Assembly (NCBI GenBank): GCA_018260285.1
Contig: JAGLBH010000057.1
Location: 1 to 7,873, forward strand
DNA: 7,873 nucleotides
Direction: 5' to 3'
From: Arthrobacter sp.
Lineage (GTDB): Bacteria > Actinomycetota > Actinomycetes > Actinomycetales > Micrococcaceae
Shown: positions 1 through 5,813 of the stretch, piece by piece
How the letters are laid out: every line of letters starts with the position of its first letter
Numbering within the stretch: the first letter of the stretch is position 1
The notes under the pieces: generated by a model
What the model was told of the DNA's origin: nothing
Databases searched by the model: none
What the model saw: only the letters and a program-made list of their open reading frames with translations
Made by a program: the position numbers and the translations under genes

Positions 1-526
1 GGGCCTGCTGAGTGTTCGGGCGGGGCGTGCGAGCAGCCTGGCCCACGCCGAACGGGTTGTTGCCCGGGCGGGGACCCGAGCTGGCAGCGGCCGGACGCGG
101 CGAGGCGGCCGGAGCCGGCTTCTCCGAGAAGGCGGCTTCTGCCGGTGCCGCTGCCTTGGGCTCTGCGACCTTCGGCGCTGCGGCAGGCTTGCTCTGCGCG
201 GCAGGCGCCGCCGGAGCGGGGGCTGCTGCGGGACGCGGCCCCGGTGCGGGAGCCGCAGACACCTTGCCCGGACCCGGGACCTTTGCAGGCGCGGGGGCAG
301 CCGTCTTGGACTCGGAGGCCTTGGGCGCGGCGGAGGACTCGGACGCGGGGGCTTCAGCCTTCTTCGCTTTGCCTGCATAGGCATCGCGGAGCTTCTTGAC
401 CACGGGGGCCTCAACGGTCGAGGAGGCAGAGCGAACGAATTCGCCCATGCCCTTGAGTGTTTCGAGCGCCTCTTTCGAGGTGATGTCGAGCTCTTTGGCG
501 AGCTCGTGAACGCGGACCTTAGCCAC
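1..526 (-). CDS. infB: Translation initiation factor IF-2, N-terminal part (cut by window edge)
   Basis: IF-2 is the GTPase that brings initiator fMet-tRNA to the 30S subunit and promotes subunit joining. Only about 175 N-terminal residues are present. The GTG start (524-526) is preceded by AGGAGA (531-536) and gives [20 protein letters not shown], the conserved IF2_N helical module. This is followed by a stretch containing [20 protein letters not shown], which is characteristic of actinobacterial IF-2. From about residue 58 the protein becomes a long Ala/Pro/Lys linker, probably disordered, and reaches an NNPFGVGQ motif of the kind common before the G domain in actinobacterial IF-2. The G domain and C-terminal domains lie outside the window. 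It is the last visible gene of the minus-strand rimP-nusA-ylxR-infB operon, 180 bases after ylxR. The linker has the expected amino-acid bias, and no frameshift was seen. Confidence 0.95.
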   Translation of the reverse strand, partial: MAKVRVHELAKELDITSKEALETLKGMGEFVRSASSTVEAPVVKKLRDAYAGKAKKAEAPASESSAAPKASESKTAAPAPAKVPGPGKVSAAPAPGPRPAAAPAPAAPAAQSKPAAAPKVAEPKAAAPAEAAFSEKPAPAASPRPAAASSGPRPGNNPFGVGQAARTPRPNTQQA

Positions 527-706
527 TTGTTCTCCTGTCTGGCCCAACGCCTGACAGGGCTGGACCGTTAGTCTGCGCTGCCTGTCTCCGCCGGGGCGGG
601 AACAGAGCAGCATTCAAAAGCGCACAACGTGAACTTCATCGTGAAGCACTCATCGCTGGGTACTCATCGGGTTTCCATTGGTGTTAGACCCGCTTTCTTG
701 CTGATT
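527..706 (-). promoter_or_regulatory. infB leader with alternative short hairpins near the ribosome binding site
   Basis: These 180 bases between ylxR and infB contain no convincing gene. Reading the minus strand, the heptamer AGACAGG occurs at 587-581 and again at 540-534. Its complement CCTGTC lies between them at 558-553. The middle element can therefore pair with either copy. Pairing with the second copy gives a 6-bp stem (13-base loop) whose 3' arm takes up the first three bases of the infB Shine-Dalgarno AGGAGA (536-531). A separate small palindrome, CTTCA-TCG-TGAAG, lies at 634-646. The repeats are seen directly, but a regulatory role is only inferred. No strong promoter hexamers were recognised. 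Confidence 0.3.
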
Positions 707-1060
707 TCACGACTCCCGGGTGGAGAGCCGCGCCACGAGAGAGCTGTCATCGACAGCCTCCCTGAAAGCCCGGCTGGCGGCTTTGCGCCGCACAGCCTTC
801 TCGACGCAGGCGGGATCCTGATGGATCCACGCGCCGCGGCCGGGAAGCCTTCGCTTCTCGTCAACCACAGCGCGCGCCCGCTGAGACGGGCTCCGCTCAA
901 GCGCCAGACGCACCATCTGCGAGGGGTGGTGAACACCCCTGCATCCGATACATGTTCGCTGAGGCCCATTCTGCGTCTCCTGCCCCGAGAACTCCGGAGC
1001 CGACTGCGCGAAGCGCGGGGTTGGCTGGGGGTCAGAGGGGCTGAGGGCAGAATGGCTCAC
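707..1060 (-). CDS. ylxR: YlxR family (DUF448) RNA-binding-type protein
   Basis: This is a 117-residue protein of the YlxR family, a small basic protein usually encoded between nusA and infB. Family members are proposed nucleic-acid-binding proteins linked to RNase P or to transcription control, and the exact role is unsettled. The family signatures are visible: RTCIGCR at residues 35-41, followed by RLPGRGAWIH at 71-80, and a basic C-terminal half containing VEKAVRRKAASRAFR. The GTG start at 1058-1060 is the only possible in-frame initiation codon upstream of the RTCIGC motif, because an in-frame TGA lies at 1064-1066 and no other ATG, GTG or TTG occurs in between. The only purine-rich match, AAGG, abuts the start codon, so initiation may be weak or coupled to nusA, which ends 61 bases upstream. 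The roughly 34-residue lead before the domain is not conserved in type. Confidence 0.9.
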   Translation of the reverse strand: MSHSALSPSDPQPTPRFAQSAPEFSGQETQNGPQRTCIGCRGVHHPSQMVRLALERSPSQRARAVVDEKRRLPGRGAWIHQDPACVEKAVRRKAASRAFREAVDDSSLVARLSTRES

Positions 1061-1121
1061 CCTTCATTCTAACGCGCCGTCCCCTCATTCGCCCTATTCG
1101 GCAGAAGGCGGCGCGGTCGCA

Positions 1122-2108
1122 TCAGCTCCGCTCTGCGGCCCGGGCGTTGGACTCTGACTTGATGTCGATGCGCCATCCGGTGAGCTTGGCCGCAAGGCGG
1201 GCATTCTGGCCCTCCTTGCCGATGGCGAGCGAGAGCTGGTTGTCGGGCACCACAACCCGCGCCGCGCGCAGGCTCTCGTCCACGATCTCCACGCTCGTCA
1301 CCTTGGACGGGCTCAGGGCGTTGGCGATGAAGGCCGCCGGGTCCCTGTCGAAGTCCACGATGTCGATCTTCTCGTCGTTGAGCTCTGCGGTCACGGCGCG
1401 CACGCGGGTGCCCATCTCGCCGATGCAGGCACCCTTCGCGTTGATCCCCGGAGCCTTAGCGACCACGGCGATCTTCGTGCGATGCCCGGCCTCGCGCGCC
1501 AGGGCCATGATCTCGACGTGCCCGGAGAGGATCTCCGGAACCTCCATCTCGAAGAGGCGCTTGACGAGGTTGGGGTGGGTGCGAGACAGGGTGATCTGCG
1601 GGCCCTTGAAGCCGCGCTCCACGCGCACCACATAGGAGCGCAGGCGGCGTCCGTGCTCGTACTTCTCGCCCGGAGCCTGCTCGCTCGGGGGAAGAGTCGC
1701 CTCGACCGAGCCCAGGTCCACGCGGATGACGCGCGGATCCCGATCCTGCTGGATGACGCCGGAGAGGATCTCGCCCTCTTTGTCCTTGAACTCGCCCAGG
1801 ATGTTGTCGTCCTCAGCGTCCCTCAGGCGCTGCTGGATGACCTGGCGCGCAGTCGAGGCGGCGATGCGGCCGAACCCGTTCGGGGTGTCGTCGAACTCGC
1901 CGATGACCGTGCCGTCCTCGTCCACCTCAGGAGCGTAGATCGTCACCTTGCCCGACGAGCGGTCGAGCTCGGCGCGGGACTTCGGGATGCTGCCTGGGCT
2001 CTTCTGGTAGGCCATCAGGACGGCCTGCTCAATCGCGGGGATGATCTTGGAGAGCGGGATGTCCCGCTCCGTCTCCAGCATCCGCAGTGCGCTCATATCA
2101 ATATCCAT
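1122..2108 (-). CDS. nusA: Transcription termination/antitermination factor NusA
   Basis: NusA binds RNA polymerase and nascent RNA, and modulates pausing, intrinsic termination and rRNA antitermination. The 328-residue protein has the usual order: an N-terminal RNAP-binding domain (about 1-108, with [20 protein letters not shown]), an S1 domain (about 112-177), KH1 (about 180-265) and KH2 (about 268-328). KH1 carries [12 protein letters not shown], with the GxxG loop at 230-233. KH2 carries [20 protein letters not shown]. It ends directly after KH2, as actinobacterial NusA proteins do, without the acidic repeats found in enterobacteria. The ATG start is preceded by GAGGAGG inside the end of rimP. 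Only 3 bases separate the rimP stop from this start, so translation is probably coupled. A second ATG at codon 5 is possible but less well spaced. Confidence 0.97.
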   Translation of the reverse strand: MDIDMSALRMLETERDIPLSKIIPAIEQAVLMAYQKSPGSIPKSRAELDRSSGKVTIYAPEVDEDGTVIGEFDDTPNGFGRIAASTARQVIQQRLRDAEDDNILGEFKDKEGEILSGVIQQDRDPRVIRVDLGSVEATLPPSEQAPGEKYEHGRRLRSYVVRVERGFKGPQITLSRTHPNLVKRLFEMEVPEILSGHVEIMALAREAGHRTKIAVVAKAPGINAKGACIGEMGTRVRAVTAELNDEKIDIVDFDRDPAAFIANALSPSKVTSVEIVDESLRAARVVVPDNQLSLAIGKEGQNARLAAKLTGWRIDIKSESNARAAERS

Positions 2109-2111
2109 GGC

Positions 2112-2636
2112 TCAGGCCTCCTCGCCCTCGGCGTCGAGATCGAGGGAGGAGAACTCCACGTCGACCTTCGCCTTGTTGATGTCAGAAAATGGGATGCGCT
2201 CCGGGTCGGCGAGCTTGGGCTTGACGCCTTTCTTCGCAGGGAGCTCGCTCTGCAGGGTGATGCCGTCCTCGTGAACCTCCAGGAGGCGGCCTTCGACCAC
2301 GCCGGCACCGCGCCGCTTCACTGTGAGCAGACGCCCCACATTCCGCTGGAAGTGGTGCAGATGAGTGAGGGGGCGTGAGAGCCCGGGAGTGGAGACCTCG
2401 AGGTCGTACGGCTCGGACCCCATGACGTCGGATGCGTCCAGCGCCTCAGAGACGGCGCGAGAGGCGTCCGCCACCTGGTCGATGTTCAGCGAGCCCGCAG
2501 CGGTCTCGGCCGAGTCCACCAGGATCACGAGCGTGGGAGGGGCTCCCTCCTTGAGGACCACGTCCTCCAGGCGAACGGCGAGCTCTGCCAGGGCGGGAGA
2601 GACTGCCTCCGCGACAGCCGTCTCGCGGGGGCTCAC
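2112..2636 (-). CDS. rimP: Ribosome maturation factor RimP
   Basis: RimP assists late maturation of the 30S subunit. The signature is clear: YDLEVSTPGLSRPLTHLHHF followed by QRNVGR, then an acidic C-terminal SH3-like domain with EGRLLEVHEDGITLQ and the conserved IPFSDINKAKVDVEF. The open frame runs upstream to 2813, but the extra 59 residues do not look like RimP and would run into the divergent gene's start. The GTG at 2634-2636 gives 174 residues, the usual length for the phylum, beginning VSPRETAVAEAVSPAL. An AGGAG at 2651-2655 lies about 14 bases upstream, which is long, so this start is the best guess and not certain. It is the first gene of the operon, ends 3 bases before nusA, and is divergent from the gene at 2812. 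Confidence 0.93.
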   Translation of the reverse strand: MSPRETAVAEAVSPALAELAVRLEDVVLKEGAPPTLVILVDSAETAAGSLNIDQVADASRAVSEALDASDVMGSEPYDLEVSTPGLSRPLTHLHHFQRNVGRLLTVKRRGAGVVEGRLLEVHEDGITLQSELPAKKGVKPKLADPERIPFSDINKAKVDVEFSSLDLDAEGEEA

Positions 2637-2811
2637 AGCTCGATCGTTCTCTCCTGCCGCAATGACAGGCTGGAGCGCCAGAAACTCGGGAGCGTTGGGC
2701 ACGAAGGGGTCTCCATTCAATTGTTTGAGTCCGTCTGATGCCGGAGTCAGCACCTCTAAGCCTACCCAGTCCGGTCCGCCCGTGTCTGCCTCGTCGTGGA
2801 AAAATGGGGGC
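2637..2811. promoter_or_regulatory. Divergent intergenic region between rimP and the DUF4439-like gene
   Basis: This stretch must hold the promoter for the rimP-nusA-ylxR-infB operon, and possibly one for the plus-strand gene. It contains a locally AT-rich patch around 2716-2728 (TTCAATTGTTTGA), which is unusual for this DNA. On the minus strand, CTGACT followed 19 bases later by AACAAT is a weak -35/-10 candidate for the operon. No convincing hexamers were found for the plus strand. The promoter assignment is inferred mainly from gene arrangement. Confidence 0.35.
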
Positions 2812-3636
2812 ATGGCTCACGCACAGGTCTCCCGTCCCCGACGCGCCGTCCTCGCGGCGGCCGCTCTCGTGCCCTTCGCCGGCGTCGGAGCGGGAACGTG
2901 GCTGGGCCTCGGCGAGCAGCGCCGGTCCCAGGCTGCCGCAGAGGCCGCCAGCCGAACCGACAGCGCGCAGCGCCTCATCCGGCAGTCGCTCGCCCTCCTG
3001 AAGAAGACGCACCCCCAGGCCGCACTGGCCGCCGAGGAGGCCGGGAAGCGCTGGAGGCTGTCGGCGCCGTCGCCCTCCCCAGGAGACCCCGAGCCCGAGG
3101 GAACTGCGGTCTCGCTCGCGGCGCAGGCCGTCCGCGCGGCCGGGGCGAGCCTCGAGACGCGCGCCTGGGCCTGGGGCTGGTGCTGTGTGATTTTCAGCAC
3201 AGTCTCAGCGGCTGAGGGGACTCCTCTCTCTGCGAACACAGCTGCGCTGGGTGACCTCGTCACGTCGGGAAAGGTCCTCCGCGGAGGATCAGAGGCTGTC
3301 GACGACGCCGCGCGGGCCGCCCAGGAATGCGCTTTCTGGGCACGGGCCCAGGCTGCCCGCACGTCATCCTCCCAGCGCGCGGACGCCTTGGCCGAACAGG
3401 CGCTGTGGGAGCGTCGCGCCGCTGATCTCCGCAGGCTGCTCGAAGCCCCTGAGCCCCCGCTTCTCTCCGCCGCACTCCCCCGGGGAGTGACCCTCAACCA
3501 GCGTCTCGCCGCCCTCAGGACGGCCTATGCCACAGCCCTCATGGAGAGCAGGAGCCGCTGGGGAGCTCCGGCCCCCTCGCTGCTCCCTGCTCTCACTATG
3601 GAAGCACTCAGCTTTCAGACAGGTGATGTCCGATAA
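2812..3636 (+). CDS. Exported or membrane-anchored protein resembling ferritin-like DUF4439
   Basis: This 274-residue protein has a signal-like N-terminus: SRPRRAVLAAAALVPFAGVG (residues 7-26) has paired arginines before a hydrophobic stretch and resembles a Tat or N-terminal anchor signal. There is no lipobox cysteine. The rest is Ala-rich helix. An unusual aromatic/Cys segment, AWAWGWCCVIF, lies at 118-128. The C-terminal half has helices at about 161-215 and 226-268, broken by PPLLSAALPRGVT. This helix-break-helix layout resembles DUF4439, an actinobacterial ferritin-like domain of unknown role, but I see no clear set of Glu/His metal ligands. A gene of this kind next to rimP and divergent from it is, from memory, also found in mycobacteria. 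The ATG at 2812 is chosen because it begins the signal region. The upstream ribosome binding site is poor (GGGGG touching the start), so leaderless or near-leaderless translation is possible. Confidence 0.6.
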   Translation: MAHAQVSRPRRAVLAAAALVPFAGVGAGTWLGLGEQRRSQAAAEAASRTDSAQRLIRQSLALLKKTHPQAALAAEEAGKRWRLSAPSPSPGDPEPEGTAVSLAAQAVRAAGASLETRAWAWGWCCVIFSTVSAAEGTPLSANTAALGDLVTSGKVLRGGSEAVDDAARAAQECAFWARAQAARTSSSQRADALAEQALWERRAADLRRLLEAPEPPLLSAALPRGVTLNQRLAALRTAYATALMESRSRWGAPAPSLLPALTMEALSFQTGDVR

Positions 3637-3788
3637 GTTAAGGGCGAGCACAAGGTGTTCCTGTCTTGTGCACGGAGCTGGAAGACGGTAGACAGGTTGC
3701 AAGCGCGAAAACCACGCGAGTCACGCAGGGGTGTCTTTTTGCGCGCACCATCCCCACGCTCGAACACCCCATCTCTCAAGGAGTAAGA
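3637..3788 (+). promoter_or_regulatory. Upstream region of the PRC-barrel gene, with an inverted repeat
   Basis: The 152 bases between the two plus-strand genes contain a perfect 7-bp inverted repeat, GCACAAG (3648-3654) and CTTGTGC (3665-3671), with a 10-base loop. It could be a terminator stem without a T-tract for the upstream gene, or an operator. TTGTGC (3666-3671), then 17 bases, then TAGACA (3689-3694) is a weak promoter candidate that overlaps the repeat. Further down, GGGGTGT and ACACCCC form a more distant inverted pair. The gene's ribosome binding site AAGGAG is at 3778-3783. Confidence 0.35.
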
Positions 3789-5216
3789 ATGTCCAAGATC
3801 GACGCAGCTTCACTGTTCACCAAAACCGTTTTTGACATCAATGACCAGAAGGTCGACAGCGTCCAGCAGGTCTTTGCCAACGACAAGACGGGCGATGCCA
3901 CCTGGGTGACGGTCAACACCAGCGGCTCGGCTGCTCGCGAGGTCTTCATTCCGCTGGATCACGTCACGGTTGAGGGCGAGTCCATTCACGCCCCGTACAC
4001 CCTCGAGTCCATCGTCAACTCCCCCAAGATGGTCAACGACAAGAACCTCTCCGCCGAGGAAGAGGAAGAGCTCCGCGCCTACTACGAGGGCGTACGCGGC
4101 CAGGGTGCAACCGAAGTGAAGACCCCTTCCGCTGAGCAGCCCTCTGCCGGGATCGCCGCTGCAGGCGCAGCCGCCGGTGTCGCCGGCGCTGGTGTGGCAG
4201 CGCACCAGGCCCGCGACGGCCAGGCAACGCCTGAGGCGGACGCTGTGGCACACGCCCCCGCCGTTCACCCGGACACCGTCTCCGATCCGTCGGGCGCAGC
4301 GTCCTTCGACGACGACCACGACCTTCCGCTGAGCCGCGTCGAGGAAGACACCACCGCAGCCCACGCCGCAGAGGTTCGCGGCCGCCGCGCAGCCACCCCG
4401 GGCCAGGTCGAGGATCACGGCTACACCAACGAGACCCACGGCAACCACGGTGCCTCCGGCCAGCCGCTCGCTCCGGTGAACACCGCCGCTTCCGACGTCG
4501 AGGCAGCTCCTTCCGAGGATCAGTCCTCCGACGTCAAGGAGAAGGCTGCCGAGGTCAAGGACGCCGCCGCCGAGAAGGCCGCTGACGTCAAGGAGAAGGC
4601 TGCCGAGGTCAAGGACGCCGCCGCCGAGAAGGCCGAGGTCGCCAAGGAAGCAGCTGCCGAGAAGGCTGCTGAGGCCAAGGACAAGGCTGCCGAGGTGAAG
4701 GACGCCGCCGCTGAAAAGGCTGCCGACGTCAAGGACGCCGCCGCCGAGAAGGCCGCCGACGTCAAGGAGACCGCTGCTGCCAAGGTTGCAGACGTCAAGG
4801 ACGTCGCCGCCGAGAAGGCAGAGGTCGCCAAGGCCAAGGCCGCCGAGGTCAAGGATGCCGCCGCCGAGAAGGCCGACGCCGCCAAGGAAGCAGCTGCCGC
4901 CAAGGCCGCTGAGGTCAAGGAGACGGCCGCAGCCAAGGTTGCGGACGTCAAGGACGTCGCCGCTGAGAAGGCAGAGGCTGCCAAGGAGGCTGCTGCTGAG
5001 AAGGCGGCCGCCGCCAAGGAGGCTGCTGCCGAGAAGGCCGCCGCTGCCAAGGCTGTCGCCAACGACAAGGTCGAGGCTGCTCGTCTCAAGGTCGAGGAGA
5101 CCAAGCAGAAGCTTGCTCCCAAGGTCGAGGACTACAAGCAGTACGGCGCAGGCTTCCTCGCTCGCCTGAAGTCCTTCGTCGCCCAGGAGATCAAGATCTT
5201 CCAGGAGAAGAAGTAA
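3789..5216 (+). CDS. PRC-barrel domain protein with long Lys/Glu/Ala 11-mer repeat helix
   Basis: This 475-residue protein starts at an ATG five bases after a strong AAGGAG (3778-3783). Residues about 10-80 form a PRC-barrel domain of the actinobacterial type: VFDINDQKVDSVQQVF, then ATWVTVNT, EVFIPLDHV and HAPYTLESIVNSP. It is followed by LSAEEEEELRAYYEG (87-101), a tail that normally accompanies this domain. Residues about 119-139 are a Gly/Ala-rich, weakly hydrophobic segment, and 140-247 is an acidic, His-containing, probably disordered linker. Residues 251-436 are a 186-residue charged helix built from 11- and 7-residue units. The C-terminus (437-475) is a different amphipathic, more hydrophobic helix containing YGAGFLARLKSFVAQEIKIF. 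There is no signal peptide. PRC barrels bind proteins or small partners. The repeat resembles group 3 LEA and apolipoprotein helices, suggesting membrane-surface binding or stress protection. That role is inference. The gene looks monocistronic, with a strong terminator after it. Confidence 0.88.
   Translation: MSKIDAASLFTKTVFDINDQKVDSVQQVFANDKTGDATWVTVNTSGSAAREVFIPLDHVTVEGESIHAPYTLESIVNSPKMVNDKNLSAEEEEELRAYYEGVRGQGATEVKTPSAEQPSAGIAAAGAAAGVAGAGVAAHQARDGQATPEADAVAHAPAVHPDTVSDPSGAASFDDDHDLPLSRVEEDTTAAHAAEVRGRRAATPGQVEDHGYTNETHGNHGASGQPLAPVNTAASDVEAAPSEDQSSDVKEKAAEVKDAAAEKAADVKEKAAEVKDAAAEKAEVAKEAAAEKAAEAKDKAAEVKDAAAEKAADVKDAAAEKAADVKETAAAKVADVKDVAAEKAEVAKAKAAEVKDAAAEKADAAKEAAAAKAAEVKETAAAKVADVKDVAAEKAEAAKEAAAEKAAAAKEAAAEKAAAAKAVANDKVEAARLKVEETKQKLAPKVEDYKQYGAGFLARLKSFVAQEIKIFQEKK
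4539..5096 (+). repeat. In-frame 33-base/21-base tandem repeat array coding 11- and 7-residue units
   Basis: The array divides without remainder into fifteen 11-residue units and three 7-residue units (186 residues). The typical unit is EKAAEVKDAAA, with Lys at positions 2 and 7, acidic residues usually at 1, 5 and 8, and Ala in most other positions. The 7-residue units, EKAADVK (4572-4592), EKAAEAK (4659-4679) and EKAEVAK (4812-4832), are 11-mers lacking the last four residues. At DNA level, 4530-4580 is repeated exactly at 4584-4634 (51 identical bases, period 54). The block coding ETAAAKVADVKDVAAEKAE occurs twice, 153 bases apart. Later units drift towards pure Ala/Lys/Glu and then lose the pattern. 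Confidence 0.92.
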
Positions 5217-5218
5217 CT

Positions 5219-5236
5219 GCTCTAGCGCCCTAGAGC
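5219..5236. repeat. Short inverted repeat right after the PRC-barrel gene
   Basis: A perfect 7-bp stem with a 4-base loop: GCTCTAG, CGCC, CTAGAGC. It begins 3 bases after the TAA stop and 2 bases before the larger terminator hairpin. It may help termination or protect the mRNA 3' end. Confidence 0.5.
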
Positions 5237-5238
5237 CG

Positions 5239-5284
5239 AAGGGCCCCTGACCGCTCCCCTCACGGGGAAGGGTCAGGGGCCCTT
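5239..5284. terminator. Strong hairpin terminator between convergent genes
   Basis: AAGGGCCCCTGACC (5239-5252) pairs perfectly with GGTCAGGGGCCCTT (5271-5284), a 14-bp stem. Within the loop, TCCCC (5255-5259) pairs with GGGGA (5264-5268), so the whole forms a long interrupted hairpin. Downstream on the plus strand is a pyrimidine-rich CTCCTGTTCC and not a clean T-tract, which is common in high-GC actinobacteria. Its position 22 bases after the PRC-barrel stop supports a terminator for that gene. It could also stop the opposing symporter operon. Confidence 0.75.
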
Positions 5285-5325
5285 CTCCTGTTCCGGGTCA
5301 GCCCGGTGCCGTCTCAGGCGCTGCA

Positions 5326-5385
5326 GCTCCACCGAGAGATGGCGGCTTTCGGATCGCTCAGAACGCCGCCTTCTCTCGGTGGAGC
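5326..5385. terminator. 60-base near-perfect hairpin downstream of the symporter operon
   Basis: GCTCCACCGAGAGA (5326-5339) pairs with TCTCTCGGTGGAGC (5372-5385), 14 perfect pairs. After a T/T mismatch, GGCGGC (5341-5346) pairs with GCCGCC (5365-5370). After one more mismatch, TTC/GAA pairs close a 10-base loop (5351-5360). The structure lies 26 bases beyond the stop of the minus-strand two-helix protein gene and is most simply that operon's terminator, although no T-tract follows on the minus strand. A perfect 10-bp palindrome, CAGGGCCCTG, lies between it and the gene (5391-5400). Confidence 0.6.
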
Positions 5386-5411
5386 AGGGGCAGGGCCCTG
5401 GGGAGGGAGGC

Positions 5412-5792
5412 TTACCTGACGGCCTCCATCGTGATGTTCCCCTTCCCCTCCTCCACCAGCTGGGCCTGGTTCTCGGCATTCATGATGATGTCCTCTGCAG
5501 GAACCGGCGCCATGCGGTCCCACACGAAGAACAGGATGCCGGTCAGCAGCATGCCCAGGCCGGTCCACAGGTTGATGTTCAGGCCGTCCGTCCGGGCCAG
5601 GTCGGCGCTGCTGGGCGAGATGCCCATGACGGTGAGGATCACGCCGTAGAGGACGAAGAGCCCGCCGATCATGCGGCGCAGGTCGAACCGCCGTGTGGAG
5701 CGGACCATCTCCTCCTTCTCGGCTGCGGTGAGGGTGCTCGGTCGTGCGGGCGTCGCAGCGCCCGTCGGGTGTGTCTCGTGCTGTGCAGTCAT
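5412..5792 (-). CDS. Small two-helix membrane protein encoded with an SSS symporter
   Basis: This 126-residue protein has two predicted membrane segments, MIGGLFVLYGVILTVMGI (41-58) and INLWTGLGMLLTGILFFVW (73-91). A short loop (SPSSADLARTDGLN) joins them. The N-terminus is Thr/Ala-rich and ends in basic RSTRRFDLRR, suggesting a cytoplasmic N-terminus. The C-terminus (about 97-126) is soluble and acidic. The RFDLRR-(I/M)GGLFVLYG and N-I-N-L-W-T-G-L-G pattern is, from memory, that of a small uncharacterised protein commonly found after actinobacterial sodium:solute symporters. It begins 21 bases after the symporter stop, with AAAGGAA (5800-5806) as its ribosome binding site, so it is the second gene of that operon. 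An accessory or stability subunit is a reasonable inference, by analogy with small partner subunits of some other SSS transporters, but nothing in the sequence proves it. Confidence 0.8.
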   Translation of the reverse strand: MTAQHETHPTGAATPARPSTLTAAEKEEMVRSTRRFDLRRMIGGLFVLYGVILTVMGISPSSADLARTDGLNINLWTGLGMLLTGILFFVWDRMAPVPAEDIIMNAENQAQLVEEGKGNITMEAVR

Positions 5793-5813
5793 GAGAGAGT
5801 TCCTTTCGGTCGC

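Noticed and set aside
12..399. Plus-strand Ala/Gly-rich open frames at the left end
   Set aside because: They are antisense to the Ala/Pro linker of infB, whose own frame is continuous and conserved at its N-terminus.
1482..2378. Plus-strand open frame opposite nusA and rimP
   Set aside because: The translation has no domain and lies wholly antisense to two well-recognised genes.
2637..2813. N-terminal extension of RimP to an upstream start at 2813
   Set aside because: The added residues do not resemble RimP, exceed the family length and overlap the divergent gene's start region. GTG 2634-2636 gives the normal length.
2446..3497. Several Arg/Pro/Ala-rich open frames on both strands around the DUF4439-like gene
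   Set aside because: Composition is typical of out-of-frame high-GC DNA, and none has a ribosome binding site or recognisable motif. The 2812-3636 frame has signal-like and helical features and fits the layout.
4530..5096. CRISPR-like or mobile repeat array
   Set aside because: The repeats are in frame, encode a regular helix, have no unique spacers and lie inside one open reading frame.
4520..5122. Minus-strand open frame coding a Ser/Ala/Thr repeat protein
   Set aside because: It is the mirror of the Lys/Glu/Ala repeat of the plus-strand gene, with no ribosome binding site and no recognisable domain.
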